DNA of 64,000 bases from a virus. Every line of letters begins with the position of its first letter. Within the stretch, counting starts at the first letter, position 1. Location of the stretch: the IMG/VR virus record IMGVR_UViG_3300009104_001827, positions 124,001 through 188,000 of that record; one strand, given 5' to 3'. The position numbers were made by a program, and so were the translations under genes. The notes under the pieces were generated by a model. It searched no databases and was not told the DNA's origin. It saw nothing but the letters and a program-made list of their open reading frames with translations. Positions 32,908-41,465 of the stretch are shown here, one piece after another.

Positions 32908-33950
32908 GCCCATCAAAAATACAAGAAACGCTTATATCCTTGGGGTACAAGCTCTCAGACAGAGGGGTGTACTGGCAGACCAACGCCGTATTCAGGAACG
33001 GAGACAACCAAACCGCGCTACAAATATACAAAAACACTGGAGTCTGGAAGGACTACGTTCAGGACACCGCCTTCTCCCCCTTCAAGAGGCTGATTGAGGC
33101 TACGCTCGGGACTAACGATAAAAGCGTTGTAGATAAATATATCAACGATGAGGATGCCGGCCTACTCTATCTAAAAAAAACCACCGCAGCACCAAAGATA
33201 GAAATGGAAGAAATCTACGGAGACGATATGCTAGAGAGGCTACTTCCTCATTATAAATTTTATAACAACAAAGGTATATCCACTGAAATTTTACAAGAAC
33301 TTAAGGGCGGTCTCGCGACCTCGGGCCAACTCAATCAAAGATTTGTTTTTCCTATTTTCAATGATTTAAACCAAATCCATGGATTCTCCGGCAGGGATAT
33401 GTTAGCGAACCCAAGCAAGAGCAGACCAAAATGGAAACACATAGGAAAGAAGAAGAATTGGATTTACCCATTTTACGCAAGCGACAAAACAAAGGAAGCC
33501 ATAAGCGCTAGCAGAACAGTAATACTGGTCGAAAGCATAGGGGACGCATTAAACCTAAAAGAAAACTCCATTGACAATTGCCTAGTTGCCTTCGGTCTCA
33601 ATCTCTCAGGAAAACTGATATGCCACTTAGTATCGCTATCTTTAGATCAAATTGTGATTGCCTTTAACAACGACTCCGACAAGGCAGACAACAGAGGGCT
33701 AACTGCGGCGGTCAAGAGTTACCTTACCCTCCTACAAGTATTTGAAGCCGATAAAATCAAAATCTGCCTGCCGACGAAAAACGATTTTGGAGATATGAAT
33801 AAAGACGACTTTGCCGAGTGGAAGGCAAAAGCCAAGAATGTCACGAACGTCGATCAAAAACCGAACATCATAAACCTTATATCTGAGCTTGCCCCTCAGG
33901 GCAAGATTCCCAAAAAGCTACTTGCACGAAAAAAACTTTTAGAAAAATGA
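32904..33950 (+). CDS. DNA primase (TOPRIM)
   Basis: 348 aa, overlapping dnaB by ATGA. The N-terminal 60 residues match the DnaG zinc domain position (a GVYWQTNAVFRNGDN region) but contain no cysteines, so the zinc finger is lost. Residues 110-180 resemble the DnaG RNAP basic subdomain (LNQRFVFPIFNDLNQIHGFS and GRD). The TOPRIM fold follows: VILVESIGDALN with catalytic Glu210/Asp214, and IAFNNDSDKADNRG near residue 250 with the D-x-D pair. There is no C-terminal helicase-binding domain. It should synthesise RNA primers. Confidence 0.8.
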   Translation: MSPSKIQETLISLGYKLSDRGVYWQTNAVFRNGDNQTALQIYKNTGVWKDYVQDTAFSPFKRLIEATLGTNDKSVVDKYINDEDAGLLYLKKTTAAPKIEMEEIYGDDMLERLLPHYKFYNNKGISTEILQELKGGLATSGQLNQRFVFPIFNDLNQIHGFSGRDMLANPSKSRPKWKHIGKKKNWIYPFYASDKTKEAISASRTVILVESIGDALNLKENSIDNCLVAFGLNLSGKLICHLVSLSLDQIVIAFNNDSDKADNRGLTAAVKSYLTLLQVFEADKIKICLPTKNDFGDMNKDDFAEWKAKAKNVTNVDQKPNIINLISELAPQGKIPKKLLARKKLLEK

Positions 33951-35020
33951 GCGCCAAGAAGGTATATCTCTCAGCCAGCAGAATTAAGACCGCACAACAA
34001 TGCTCTTGGACCTATTGGTGCAAATATATCCTTAAACTGCCAGACAAATCCAACGACGGCGCCAGCAAGGGGTGGATCTGTCATTTAATTTTTGAGGTGC
34101 TTGGAAGAAAAGATCGAAACGACATTTTAAATCTAATACTCTCCGATGGCTCAATATGGGGCGTTCCGGCTATCGAACGTCTAGTACTATACCACGCCAA
34201 AAGATTAAACGTTAACACCGACGAACACCTCGGAGAGATCGACAGGATGATACTAAACGGCCTCAATTACGACTTTGGCGGGCAGCACAAGCCGGGACTA
34301 GAAAAAGAATTCTCCGAAAAAGACTTCCAACTTTCAGTGGACGAGGAAGGCATTAAGTATAACATAAGAGGCTTCATAGACAAGCTATTCCTCTACGAAG
34401 ATAAGCGGGCTATAATTAGGGACTTTAAAACCAGTAAGCAAAAATTCAAAGGGAAAGAGCTTACGGACAACATGCAGGACCTAATGTATTGCCTCGCCGT
34501 AAAAAAGATGTTTCCAGAATACAAGAGCGTATCAGAATTTCTTTTTCTTAAATTCGATCTAGATCGAGATTTATTCGGGAGCCCCGGCACAGGAGTAATC
34601 AGGATGGACGATATTAGCGATGACGCCCTAGAGGGGTTTGAGTATGAATTAACAGAAATCCAAAAATACCTAGAAACGTTTGACTCAAGCAAGGCCACCA
34701 GCAATTTTGCGGGGGCACAAGATTACCCCAAGGATGGAACCTTTGGCGGGCCGCTAGCGTGCGGGAAAGATGGATTTAAAAAGTGCAAAGGAGAGAACGT
34801 GCTAGATTCCTCCGGAAACCCAATTAAAGCCTTCATATGTGCCTTCAGGAAGCCCTTTAAGTATTATTCTCTTGTAGACGAAGGGGGGAATATTAAAAAA
34901 AGTGTATTTATTGATGACCTCGAAGGACTAAAGGAGTCCGCACTCGAAGGAGAAACTATCAAGGAAAAAGAATATGAAGGATGCCCATACTGGAAAAGAA
35001 AAGACAGGGGAGAACTATGA
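33947..35020 (+). CDS. Cas4/RecB-family PD-(D/E)XK exonuclease
   Basis: 357 aa, overlapping the primase gene by 4 bp (ATGA). The N-terminal LSASRIKTAQQCSWTYWCKY carries the first Cys of the iron-sulfur cluster seen in Cas4/AddB-type nucleases. The nuclease core is GFIDKLFLYEDKRAIIRDFK with the catalytic D...D-x-K at about residues 145-165, then NMQDLMYCLAVKKMFPEY (QxxxY motif). Three or four cysteines in the C-terminal region (LACGKDGFKKC; FICAF; GCPYW) may complete the 4Fe-4S site. It is probably a single-strand exonuclease for recombination. There is no CRISPR context. Confidence 0.8.
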   Translation: MSAKKVYLSASRIKTAQQCSWTYWCKYILKLPDKSNDGASKGWICHLIFEVLGRKDRNDILNLILSDGSIWGVPAIERLVLYHAKRLNVNTDEHLGEIDRMILNGLNYDFGGQHKPGLEKEFSEKDFQLSVDEEGIKYNIRGFIDKLFLYEDKRAIIRDFKTSKQKFKGKELTDNMQDLMYCLAVKKMFPEYKSVSEFLFLKFDLDRDLFGSPGTGVIRMDDISDDALEGFEYELTEIQKYLETFDSSKATSNFAGAQDYPKDGTFGGPLACGKDGFKKCKGENVLDSSGNPIKAFICAFRKPFKYYSLVDEGGNIKKSVFIDDLEGLKESALEGETIKEKEYEGCPYWKRKDRGEL

Positions 35021-35420
35021 ACAAGCCCCTTATGTTGGCACCGCGCTCCTATTCAAGAACCTTATTCTTTTAGCAAAAAGAATAGAGATATGTCCACATA
35101 CAAAAGAACGAGTCAAATACGGCGGGTATTGGTCGATTTTTTGCGGAGCAGTAGAAGAAAATGAAGCCCACTATATCGCTGCACACAGAGAGGTCTTCGA
35201 GGAGACTGGCCTAAATCTAGATAAAAAAATGTTTGTGCATCAAGAATTAGTTGAAGACCTACGCCTATATACTTATGAACTTGATGAAATGGTCCACCCT
35301 ACATTGAATTACGAACACACAGAGTGGGGGTATTTCAAAATAGATCAAATCAAAATAAGCCCCACCCCAATAGACGAAAAAATTGCGGAGAGGATACAGG
35401 GCTTCAGGCGGTCTGTGTAA
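34974..35420 (+). CDS. NUDIX hydrolase
   Basis: 148 aa, overlapping the nuclease gene by 47 bp; the first ATG in frame was taken because no other start is nearby. The NUDIX box is complete: GAVEENEAHYIAAHREVFEE followed by TGL, matching G-x5-E-x7-REVxEExGL (catalytic Glu pair). The YGGYWSIF strand precedes it. The substrate may be a nucleotide, a nucleotide sugar or a capped RNA. In this position, right behind replication genes, it may sanitise dNTPs or alter NAD-type nucleotides. Confidence 0.85.
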   Translation: MKDAHTGKEKTGENYEQAPYVGTALLFKNLILLAKRIEICPHTKERVKYGGYWSIFCGAVEENEAHYIAAHREVFEETGLNLDKKMFVHQELVEDLRLYTYELDEMVHPTLNYEHTEWGYFKIDQIKISPTPIDEKIAERIQGFRRSV

Positions 35421-35429
35421 TTATAAATA
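35415..35429 (+). promoter_or_regulatory. GTGTA-type promoter candidate of the DUF1501 gene
   Basis: GTGTAATTATAAATA is directly followed by ATG 35430, overlapping the last codons of the NUDIX gene. Confidence 0.6.
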
Positions 35430-36704
35430 ATGAAAAGGAGAACCTTTATAGAGGTTGGCGCAGCAACTGGAATTGGCAGTCTCACCTTGCCCCAATTGCT
35501 TGCGTCAAATAAAAGAGCACTTAATGATAATAAATCGATTATCGTTGTTTGGATGAATGGAGGGCCGTCACATCACGAAACCTTTGACCCTAAACCATAC
35601 GCACCCCAACCATTCAAGGGGCACTTTGAGGCGATCCCTACAGTTGCAGACGGGATACAGCTCCCCGAGCATCTAGTTAAGTGCGCGGACTGCATGGACA
35701 AATGGGCCATAATTAAGGGGCTATACCACGACAACAACAACCATAGCTCTGCGCATGAAATTATGCACTCTGGCTACAAAGCCAAGGAGCCTAATCAGCA
35801 ACAAAATTTTTACCCCAGCATAGGATCAACAATTGCGGAACATGCCAAGAGAGACGGCGAAGTTCCCCCATATGTTGTTATCCCCAACCACAGCAGAGGA
35901 ACTCGTCCCGGATATTTGCCTCATGAATTCGGGCCTTATGAAACAAAGACTCGCCCTTCTTCTAGCGAAACATACAAAGACACGAATTTCACACTCAACG
36001 AATCACTAACCATTAATAGAGTTGACAATAGAGGAGATTTATTAAAATCCTTCGATAACTTTAGGTCGGTTTTAGATAAATCTGGAATGACGAAGTCCAT
36101 TGATGAATTCAACATAAAAGCTCAAGGACTACTTACTAGCGGGCAAGCAGCAAAGGCCTTCGATATTGAAAAAGAATCTACATTCACAAAAGATTTGTAT
36201 GGCCCAGGATTCGGCCGTGATTTACTACTCGCAAGGCGCTTAGTTGAAAACGGCGTAAAAATGGTTACCGTAAAAACTCCCTTTGGCTGGGACACTCATC
36301 AAGCGAGCGACAAAAGCATGGGAAACAAGAACCTGCCCCAGTTCGACGTGGCGTTTAGCGCGTTAATTAACGACCTTCATTCCAGAGGCATGATGGAAGA
36401 CGTTATGGTTGTAGCTTGGGGTGAATTCGGTAGAACCCCAAAGATTAATGCCAATGGAGGCAGAGACCATTGGTCTCGCTCAATGGCTGCCGCCATCGCA
36501 GGAGGAAAGGTGAGCGGGGGCGTTGTCGCCGGAGAAAGCGACAAAACTGGCTCAGAGCCCATAACAGGAATAACCCCTCCAGACGTACTAGTTACGCTTT
36601 ATGACCACATGGGAATAAACCCAAAACACAATTACTATGATCACAGCGGGAGACCTCACCCAATAATTAACTCAGGTAGAATACTTACAGAATTATTCGT
36701 ATAA
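35430..36704 (+). CDS. DUF1501 family protein with Tat signal
   Basis: 424 aa. The N-terminus MKRRTFIEVGAATGIGSLTL is a twin-arginine (RRxF) signal with a hydrophobic core, so export through Tat is expected. The body has the family's markers: WMNGGPSHHETFDPKP, NNHSSAHEIMHSGY, GFGRDLLLARRLVENGVKMV, GWDTHQ, VAWGEFGRTP and GRDHWSRSMAAAIAGG. These resemble alkaline phosphatase-superfamily sulfatase-like folds. DUF1501 genes are abundant in Planctomycetota and Verrucomicrobiota, usually beside DUF1800; no phage role is known to me. Its neighbours here are a vWA/TSP3 protein and ClpP. It probably came from the host and may hydrolyse host polysaccharide sulfates or act in the envelope. Confidence 0.88.
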   Translation: MKRRTFIEVGAATGIGSLTLPQLLASNKRALNDNKSIIVVWMNGGPSHHETFDPKPYAPQPFKGHFEAIPTVADGIQLPEHLVKCADCMDKWAIIKGLYHDNNNHSSAHEIMHSGYKAKEPNQQQNFYPSIGSTIAEHAKRDGEVPPYVVIPNHSRGTRPGYLPHEFGPYETKTRPSSSETYKDTNFTLNESLTINRVDNRGDLLKSFDNFRSVLDKSGMTKSIDEFNIKAQGLLTSGQAAKAFDIEKESTFTKDLYGPGFGRDLLLARRLVENGVKMVTVKTPFGWDTHQASDKSMGNKNLPQFDVAFSALINDLHSRGMMEDVMVVAWGEFGRTPKINANGGRDHWSRSMAAAIAGGKVSGGVVAGESDKTGSEPITGITPPDVLVTLYDHMGINPKHNYYDHSGRPHPIINSGRILTELFV

Positions 36705-36713
36705 TATAAACAA

Positions 36714-38678
36714 ATGAAAAATAAAAAACTCAAACAACTATCCATTATTAATTTAATTATAGGATATATAACATTAATGCTATTTAGCTTATTAGTAATA
36801 CTGAACCAACCGACAGAATTGATGGCTGAAGATCAAGACCTTACAGTGGTCAAGGCTTCTGACGAAGATAAAACGGAAGCCCTAGAGCCGCCAGACGAAG
36901 TTAGCGCAAAAGAAAAAGAAATAATCTATATAGACGGGCACCCAACAACATATATTAGAGACAATAGTATAGGCGTAGATAGGCTATCAGGTGTAATTAT
37001 TGATAACGTACCCAACAGACTGGTCGAAAGGGACGACCTAAGGGGTAATATCGCGATAGCAAGAGACACTAGAAATGAAAACCTATTAATAGATAGGCGC
37101 GATAATATAATTATTGATGAAACAATTGATAGACACAATTATAGCAATAGGACTGGCGCTAGCGTCGGTGATAGGCTATATGGGGTTCGTAATAACTCTT
37201 TTGTTGATAATAAAAACAATAGAAGAGATCGGTTGGTTGAAGACATTGATGCTGGAATTCTAGATAGGAGGCTAAATGAGGCAAACCCCTTCGAGGAAAA
37301 CACTGAAGAAGTCGGCGAAGACTTTGGATTAGACGGAAACGATTTCGCTGGAGTTACGCTAGCAGAAGACGATGAAGGTGAGTTAGATTTTGATATTGAC
37401 GATTTCAAAAATGCAGAAATGGGCTCAAAAGGCTACGGAGTCGATAAAGGAAACCTGTACGCCTACAACTACCCCAGCCAGGGCGTTGGAGCTGGTATTG
37501 GAAATGCCGGTGTTGGCGCCGCAGCAGGATTTGCGGGCATTGGCGCCGGAGTTGGACAGGCAGTACTCAACGGAGAAACCGTCCCTACCCTAGGAGGAGT
37601 AGGAACATCTCCCATCATTCCCGGCAATCTGGAAGTTACCCCCGAAAACGACAGAGACGGAGATGGGCTTCCCGCCTCAGTTGAATCTCAAATTGGAACC
37701 AACCCAAACAATGCCGATACAGATGGTGACGGCCTAAGCGATGGAGACGAAGTGTTTAGCTATTCTAACCCCCTAGATAAAACAAGCACCCCCCTCGATT
37801 CCGGCTCGGCTCCCCTCCCCCAATTTGGCGGGGTTGGCGGCTTAGTCAGTGGAGCAGGATCAGGTGTTGCGGCCGGCTTGGTAACCGGCATGGTTAAGAA
37901 GCAACTCGGAATTGGAATTGCCCCCAAGGGGTGCGCCGAGTGCGGAGGTGAGTGCAAAGGGCACGGACACGGGCACGGACACGGAAAGCACGAATACGAT
38001 TTGCCGCCCGATGGAGCGTTGCACATTATGATCCATGTCGACGGAAGTGGGAGTATTCTCGCAACCAGGCGCCAGCTGGACATCATGAAGGACACTCTTA
38101 TGAAGGACGCGCTACTTCCCTACTATAATAATGACGAGTCTCTATACAATAAGAGGGTGACCATTATAGATAACTCGGGAGAACGAACGCTGAGATTCTA
38201 TACGGAAGCAGCAAAGAAAGACAATGTTCTAGCGATTGCGTTCCAAGATGAAGCGGCCCCCGATTATCACCTACCCAATTTTAATAAGACCCCACAAAAT
38301 GCGTATAGCGCAGACTTGGGCAAGCTTAGATCGAACCTGAACGGATACGGCGGATTATACAGAGGCATAATGTTCCAAGTGGACAGGGGACGCACTTTTG
38401 CAAAGTCGTTCAAGGAGCTTGTCGAGTGCGCGTGGAATGGAGAGGGGTACCTGGAAAAACCGGGGACGAACCTCAAGAAGTATCACAGAGACAACAACCT
38501 GCACAATATCAAGAATAAGAACGGAATCGTTTTCAGTGATGAGTATCACGCGAAGTCTGAGGGTGATCCACAATACTATTTGGACTTGATCTTCAAGGCT
38601 TCGAAACGAGTGGGTCTGGACCTTCAAGCAAAGGGCGCTGGACTTACGGACGGTAAATATAACCAAAAGATTGATTGA
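36714..38678 (+). CDS. Membrane-anchored TSP3/vWA-like surface protein
   Basis: 654 aa. One N-terminal membrane anchor (residues 11-30) is followed by an Arg/Asp/Asn-rich region (80-200) with DRR and RNE units, then an acidic stretch. Residues 255-290 are a Gly/Ala-rich segment (GAGIGNAGVGAAAGFAGIGA) that may insert in membrane or stack. Residues 311-350 carry calcium-binding thrombospondin-type-3 units (NDRDGDGLPASVESQIGTN, NADTDGDGLSDGDEV). A His/Gly run (GHGHGHGHGK, 416-425) may bind metal. The last 220 residues look like a vWA-type domain with MIDAS motif D443-G-S445-G-S447. It stands behind the DUF1501 gene (10-bp gap). A TATAAT lies 8 nt before the ATG. Confidence 0.6.
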   Translation: MKNKKLKQLSIINLIIGYITLMLFSLLVILNQPTELMAEDQDLTVVKASDEDKTEALEPPDEVSAKEKEIIYIDGHPTTYIRDNSIGVDRLSGVIIDNVPNRLVERDDLRGNIAIARDTRNENLLIDRRDNIIIDETIDRHNYSNRTGASVGDRLYGVRNNSFVDNKNNRRDRLVEDIDAGILDRRLNEANPFEENTEEVGEDFGLDGNDFAGVTLAEDDEGELDFDIDDFKNAEMGSKGYGVDKGNLYAYNYPSQGVGAGIGNAGVGAAAGFAGIGAGVGQAVLNGETVPTLGGVGTSPIIPGNLEVTPENDRDGDGLPASVESQIGTNPNNADTDGDGLSDGDEVFSYSNPLDKTSTPLDSGSAPLPQFGGVGGLVSGAGSGVAAGLVTGMVKKQLGIGIAPKGCAECGGECKGHGHGHGHGKHEYDLPPDGALHIMIHVDGSGSILATRRQLDIMKDTLMKDALLPYYNNDESLYNKRVTIIDNSGERTLRFYTEAAKKDNVLAIAFQDEAAPDYHLPNFNKTPQNAYSADLGKLRSNLNGYGGLYRGIMFQVDRGRTFAKSFKELVECAWNGEGYLEKPGTNLKKYHRDNNLHNIKNKNGIVFSDEYHAKSEGDPQYYLDLIFKASKRVGLDLQAKGAGLTDGKYNQKID

Positions 38679-38703
38679 CTTTTTGCCTCCCCGACAACAC
38701 AAT
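38675..38703 (+). promoter_or_regulatory. Possible sigma70-like promoter of the ClpP-like gene
   Basis: TTGACT (38675-38680), 17-nt spacer, CACAAT (38698-38703), then 7 nt to the ATG at 38711. The -10 is poor. TTG at 38675 is taken as part of this promoter and not as a start codon. Confidence 0.45.
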
Positions 38704-38710
38704 ATATTGT

Positions 38711-39448
38711 ATGTCAAACAAAAGTAAGGACCGAACACCAGAAGAGATAGAGGCTAATGTCGAAAAATTAAAAGCCGAAGCATCAAAAGCTCAGGCTGAA
38801 GCTCGGAAAGTTATAGCTGAAGCGGATACCGCAGAGACAAGAGCTCAAAAGGAAAGGTTTGAGTTCGAAAGGTATCAGGAAGAAAGAAAAAAAAGGCTTT
38901 CCGTTGATAGGGAAAATCGCGTATATCGATTCAGTGGTGGGGTAGATAAATCCTCAGTTGAAAAATGCAGAGACGCCCTAACTGAATGGTCGAGATGCTC
39001 TCCAGGGTGTGATATAGAAATTGTATTTGCCTCCCCTGGCGGAGGAATAACTGCGGGGTTTGAATTATTTGACTACATCCAGCAATTAAGATTTGCGGGT
39101 CACAAAATCACAACAGGATCTTTAGGTATGGCTGCATCTATGGCGGGCATATTGCTTCAAGCTGGCGAACATCGCTGGATTGGGCACCAATCTTGGATAC
39201 TAATACATCGGGCAGCCTTTGGGGCCATTGGTAAAACTTTTGAAATTGAAGATGAGGTGGAATTAATTAAAAGAATTGAAGAAAGGATAATTGAAATTTT
39301 CACCTCTAGATCAAATCTTACAAAATTAAAAATTAAAAGAAATTGGAACAGAAAAGATTGGTGGATAAATGCAGACGAAGCGCTAGACATGGGTCTTGTT
39401 GACGAAGTTAGAGGCAAACTGCCAGAGGGAAAAAACATCGGCGGCTAG
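38711..39448 (+). CDS. ClpP-like serine protease
   Basis: 245 aa from ATG 38711; a longer TTG start would lie inside the promoter. Residues 8-64 form a charged coiled coil not found in ClpP proper. The ClpP fold starts near residue 70: FASPGGGITAGFELFDYI (substrate-binding glycine loop), the nucleophile Ser143 in GMAASMAG, His166 in ILIHRAA and Asp216 in NRKDWWINADEALDMGLVDE. All three catalytic residues are present. Phages mostly use ClpP folds as prohead proteases. Here the free form, with a ClpC-type ATPase 4.6 kb downstream, suggests a phage ClpCP machine. The substrate and partner remain inference. Confidence 0.8.
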   Translation: MSNKSKDRTPEEIEANVEKLKAEASKAQAEARKVIAEADTAETRAQKERFEFERYQEERKKRLSVDRENRVYRFSGGVDKSSVEKCRDALTEWSRCSPGCDIEIVFASPGGGITAGFELFDYIQQLRFAGHKITTGSLGMAASMAGILLQAGEHRWIGHQSWILIHRAAFGAIGKTFEIEDEVELIKRIEERIIEIFTSRSNLTKLKIKRNWNRKDWWINADEALDMGLVDEVRGKLPEGKNIGG

Positions 39449-39486
39449 CGGACGATTCCGTTCTAAAGTCCATTCCTAAAACACAC

Positions 39487-39504
39487 GCCCCAGCAGACAG
39501 GGGC
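39487..39504 (+). other. Small hairpin in the gap after the ClpP-like gene
   Basis: GCCCC (39487-39491) and GGGGC (39500-39504) can pair with an 8-nt loop. No T-run follows, so it is a weak terminator candidate at most. The rest of 39449-39544 shows nothing. Confidence 0.3.
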
Positions 39505-39544
39505 AACAAAAGCCAAGGTTTCCTCACCTAGACATACATTAACC

Positions 39545-39573
39545 TTGACAATTAAGCTTAAATCGGGTAGACT
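39545..39573 (+). promoter_or_regulatory. sigma70-like promoter of the polymerase operon
   Basis: TTGACA (39545-39550), 17-nt spacer, TAGACT (39568-39573). ATG 39593 is 19 nt downstream, giving a leader of about 12 nt without Shine-Dalgarno. Confidence 0.7.
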
Positions 39574-39592
39574 ATATACAATTCCGATTAAG

Positions 39593-40318
39593 ATGATTCC
39601 TCTATTTACTTCTCACTACAGCATTGGCAAAAGCATATTAACGCTCGACCACCCAGACAAGCAAACCGAGGGCGGCTCAACCAGCGTATTTAGTATCGCT
39701 CAAAAGAACAACCTAAAAGAAATATTTTTGGTAGAAAACTCACTGACCGGATTTCCTCAGGCGCTCACGATATCAGCGGAGCTAGGAATACAGTTATGCT
39801 TCGGCCTTTTGCTCAAAATCTGCGAGCAAGACCATAAGATTATCGTCTTCGCAAAAAACTCAAAAGGATGCAAAAGATTAAATCAAATATACAGCGAAGC
39901 GTTCGCGGGAGATAAAGAATGTATCTCAACCGAAAACTTAAAAAAATTCTGGAACAGTAAGGAGCTTATGCTCTGCATACCGTTTTACGACTCTTTTATA
40001 TATAAAAATATAATGACGTTTGACAGTTGCACGCCAGACCTGTCCGCGTTCAGTCCGCTATTTTTTCTCGAAGAAAACAACCTACCTTTTGACAATCTCG
40101 TTCGCCAGAAGGTCGAAGCATATGCCGAATCAAGAGGGCATGACACGCAGTTAGTTAAATCCATTTACTACGAAAACCAAGAAGACGCAGAAGCCTTGCA
40201 GGTCTATAAATGCATATGCAGCAGAAGGTTCGGAAAGAGCTCTCTGTCAAAACCGAATCTAGACCACTTCGGAAGTGATGAATTTAGCTTCGAGAGCCTA
40301 CTTAAGAAGAAAAAATGA
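39593..40318 (+). CDS. Stand-alone, degenerate PHP domain of DNA polymerase III alpha
   Basis: 241 aa from ATG 39593; an upstream TTG at 39545 belongs to the promoter. The order FTSHYSIGKSIL, LKEIFLVENSLTGFPQALTI, SAELGIQLCFGLLL, HKIIVFAKNSKGCKRLNQIY is that of the PHP domain at the N-terminus of DnaE/PolC. The metal-binding pattern is lost: HxHxxYS has become TSHYS, TDH has become ENS, and the GxE motif has become GLL. The polymerase core downstream lacks a PHP domain, so this gene fills the missing part in trans, probably a structural role. The last 4 bp overlap the SET gene (ATGA). Confidence 0.7.
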   Translation: MIPLFTSHYSIGKSILTLDHPDKQTEGGSTSVFSIAQKNNLKEIFLVENSLTGFPQALTISAELGIQLCFGLLLKICEQDHKIIVFAKNSKGCKRLNQIYSEAFAGDKECISTENLKKFWNSKELMLCIPFYDSFIYKNIMTFDSCTPDLSAFSPLFFLEENNLPFDNLVRQKVEAYAESRGHDTQLVKSIYYENQEDAEALQVYKCICSRRFGKSSLSKPNLDHFGSDEFSFESLLKKKK

Positions 40319-40827
40319 AATACAAGCTATACAATTCAGGGAAAACCTTCCTTGACAGATCCCCTATTTCAGGCAGGGGCGTTTTCGCCTCTGAACCCTT
40401 TCGCAGGGGAGAACTCATAGAGCAATGCCATTTCATTATACCAGAACAAGATAAAGGCGGCAGAGATAAGGAACTCTTGAGATACATGTTTGCCATAACC
40501 AATGAAGAATCAATAAAATCCTCCAAGGAAACATTCCTTAAGATTTTTCTAGGAAATCTAATCGACAACAAGAAGGACGCGGGCAGCGAGCGCTCACAAG
40601 CAATAAAGAACTGCGTTGAGCTTGGATATAAATCGCTAGACAAACTATTCGATTCGGCAGTTGTACTCGGAAACGGAATGATATTTAATCATTCAGACAA
40701 ACCAAATATTGATTATTGTTTTAATGAAGACGACTTCTGCTTCGACTATAATGCATCTAAAGATATACAACAAAACGAAGAGCTCGTAATTAATTACGGC
40801 AACCCAGAAAGGGGAGATATAAAATGA
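40315..40827 (+). CDS. SET-domain protein methyltransferase
   Basis: 170 aa. It has the SET core in order: SGRGVFASEPFRRGELIE (residues 19-36, SAM site start), an inserted helical region (about 60-105), VVLGNGMIFNHSDKPNIDYC (N125-H126, SAM-binding NHS), FDYNASKDIQQNEELVINYG (GEEL-like and the NYG end). SET enzymes methylate lysines of proteins. It lies inside the PHP-exonuclease-polymerase operon with ATGA overlaps on both sides. Tight coupling suggests that a replisome protein, or a host nucleoid protein, is the target. Bacterial viruses rarely place SET genes here. Confidence 0.85.
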   Translation: MKYKLYNSGKTFLDRSPISGRGVFASEPFRRGELIEQCHFIIPEQDKGGRDKELLRYMFAITNEESIKSSKETFLKIFLGNLIDNKKDAGSERSQAIKNCVELGYKSLDKLFDSAVVLGNGMIFNHSDKPNIDYCFNEDDFCFDYNASKDIQQNEELVINYGNPERGDIK

Positions 40828-41465
40828 AAGAATCGCTATTAAGATTTAAAGACAAACAGAAATATCTTATTTTTGATTATGAAACCTGCAACCTCAACCT
40901 CATGTCAAAAGATAATAAACCTTGGCAGCTTGCATTTCTTTTAGTTCAGGGCAATAAAATATTAGACAAAGCCGACTACATACTCTCTTGGCCAGACATC
41001 AACGTCTCTAAAGACGCAGCCAGAATAACAGGCTTTTCCTACGCCAAGTATAATAAGAGAAAAAGCTGCCCGCTGAAGGCGTTAGATCACTTCGAAAAAT
41101 ATTTATACGATAAAAAAATCCTAACCGTCGGACACAACATACTCGGATTCGACTTATATATCCACAATATCCACCGCAAGCTTTGCGGGAAAACCTCCGA
41201 CTACTCATATATAGAAAATACGCTAGACACCGTGTGCCTTGGGAGGGCTATTAAAGCGGGTATAAAGAGGCAGAAGGGGACAGACCTACTATCGTGGCAG
41301 TATAGGCTATTAAACCACCGCCAAAAAGGCCTGAAGGTAACACTAAAGCAATGCTGCAAGGACTACGGAATAAACTACAATCCGGAAAAATTGCATGATG
41401 CGCTTTACGACATAGAGAAAAACAACGAAGTATTTCAAAAAATGCTATGGGAGGTGGAGGTATGA
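40824..41465 (+). CDS. DEDDh 3'-5' exonuclease (proofreading)
   Basis: 213 aa. The DEDDh motifs are visible: YLIFDYETCN (Asp18 and Glu20), TVGHNILGFDLYIHN (Asp110) and HDALYDIEKN (His191 and Asp196). The fold is that of DnaQ/RNase T enzymes. The stand-alone exonuclease is one gene away from a polymerase that has no exonuclease domain. It should proofread the alpha core, as epsilon does. It overlaps the SET gene by 4 bp and the polymerase start by 4 bp. Confidence 0.85.
   Translation: MKESLLRFKDKQKYLIFDYETCNLNLMSKDNKPWQLAFLLVQGNKILDKADYILSWPDINVSKDAARITGFSYAKYNKRKSCPLKALDHFEKYLYDKKILTVGHNILGFDLYIHNIHRKLCGKTSDYSYIENTLDTVCLGRAIKAGIKRQKGTDLLSWQYRLLNHRQKGLKVTLKQCCKDYGINYNPEKLHDALYDIEKNNEVFQKMLWEVEV

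Noticed and set aside
33947-35020. Cas4 of a CRISPR system
   Set aside because: It is in a phage replication operon, and no repeats, cas1 or cas2 are visible.
38675-38710. TTG start for the ClpP-like gene
   Set aside because: The TTG is the first half of a -35-like box and the extra 12 residues look random; ATG 38711 fits better.
39545-39592. TTG start for the PHP gene at 39545
   Set aside because: It coincides with the TTGACA -35 box; ATG 39593 follows the promoter.
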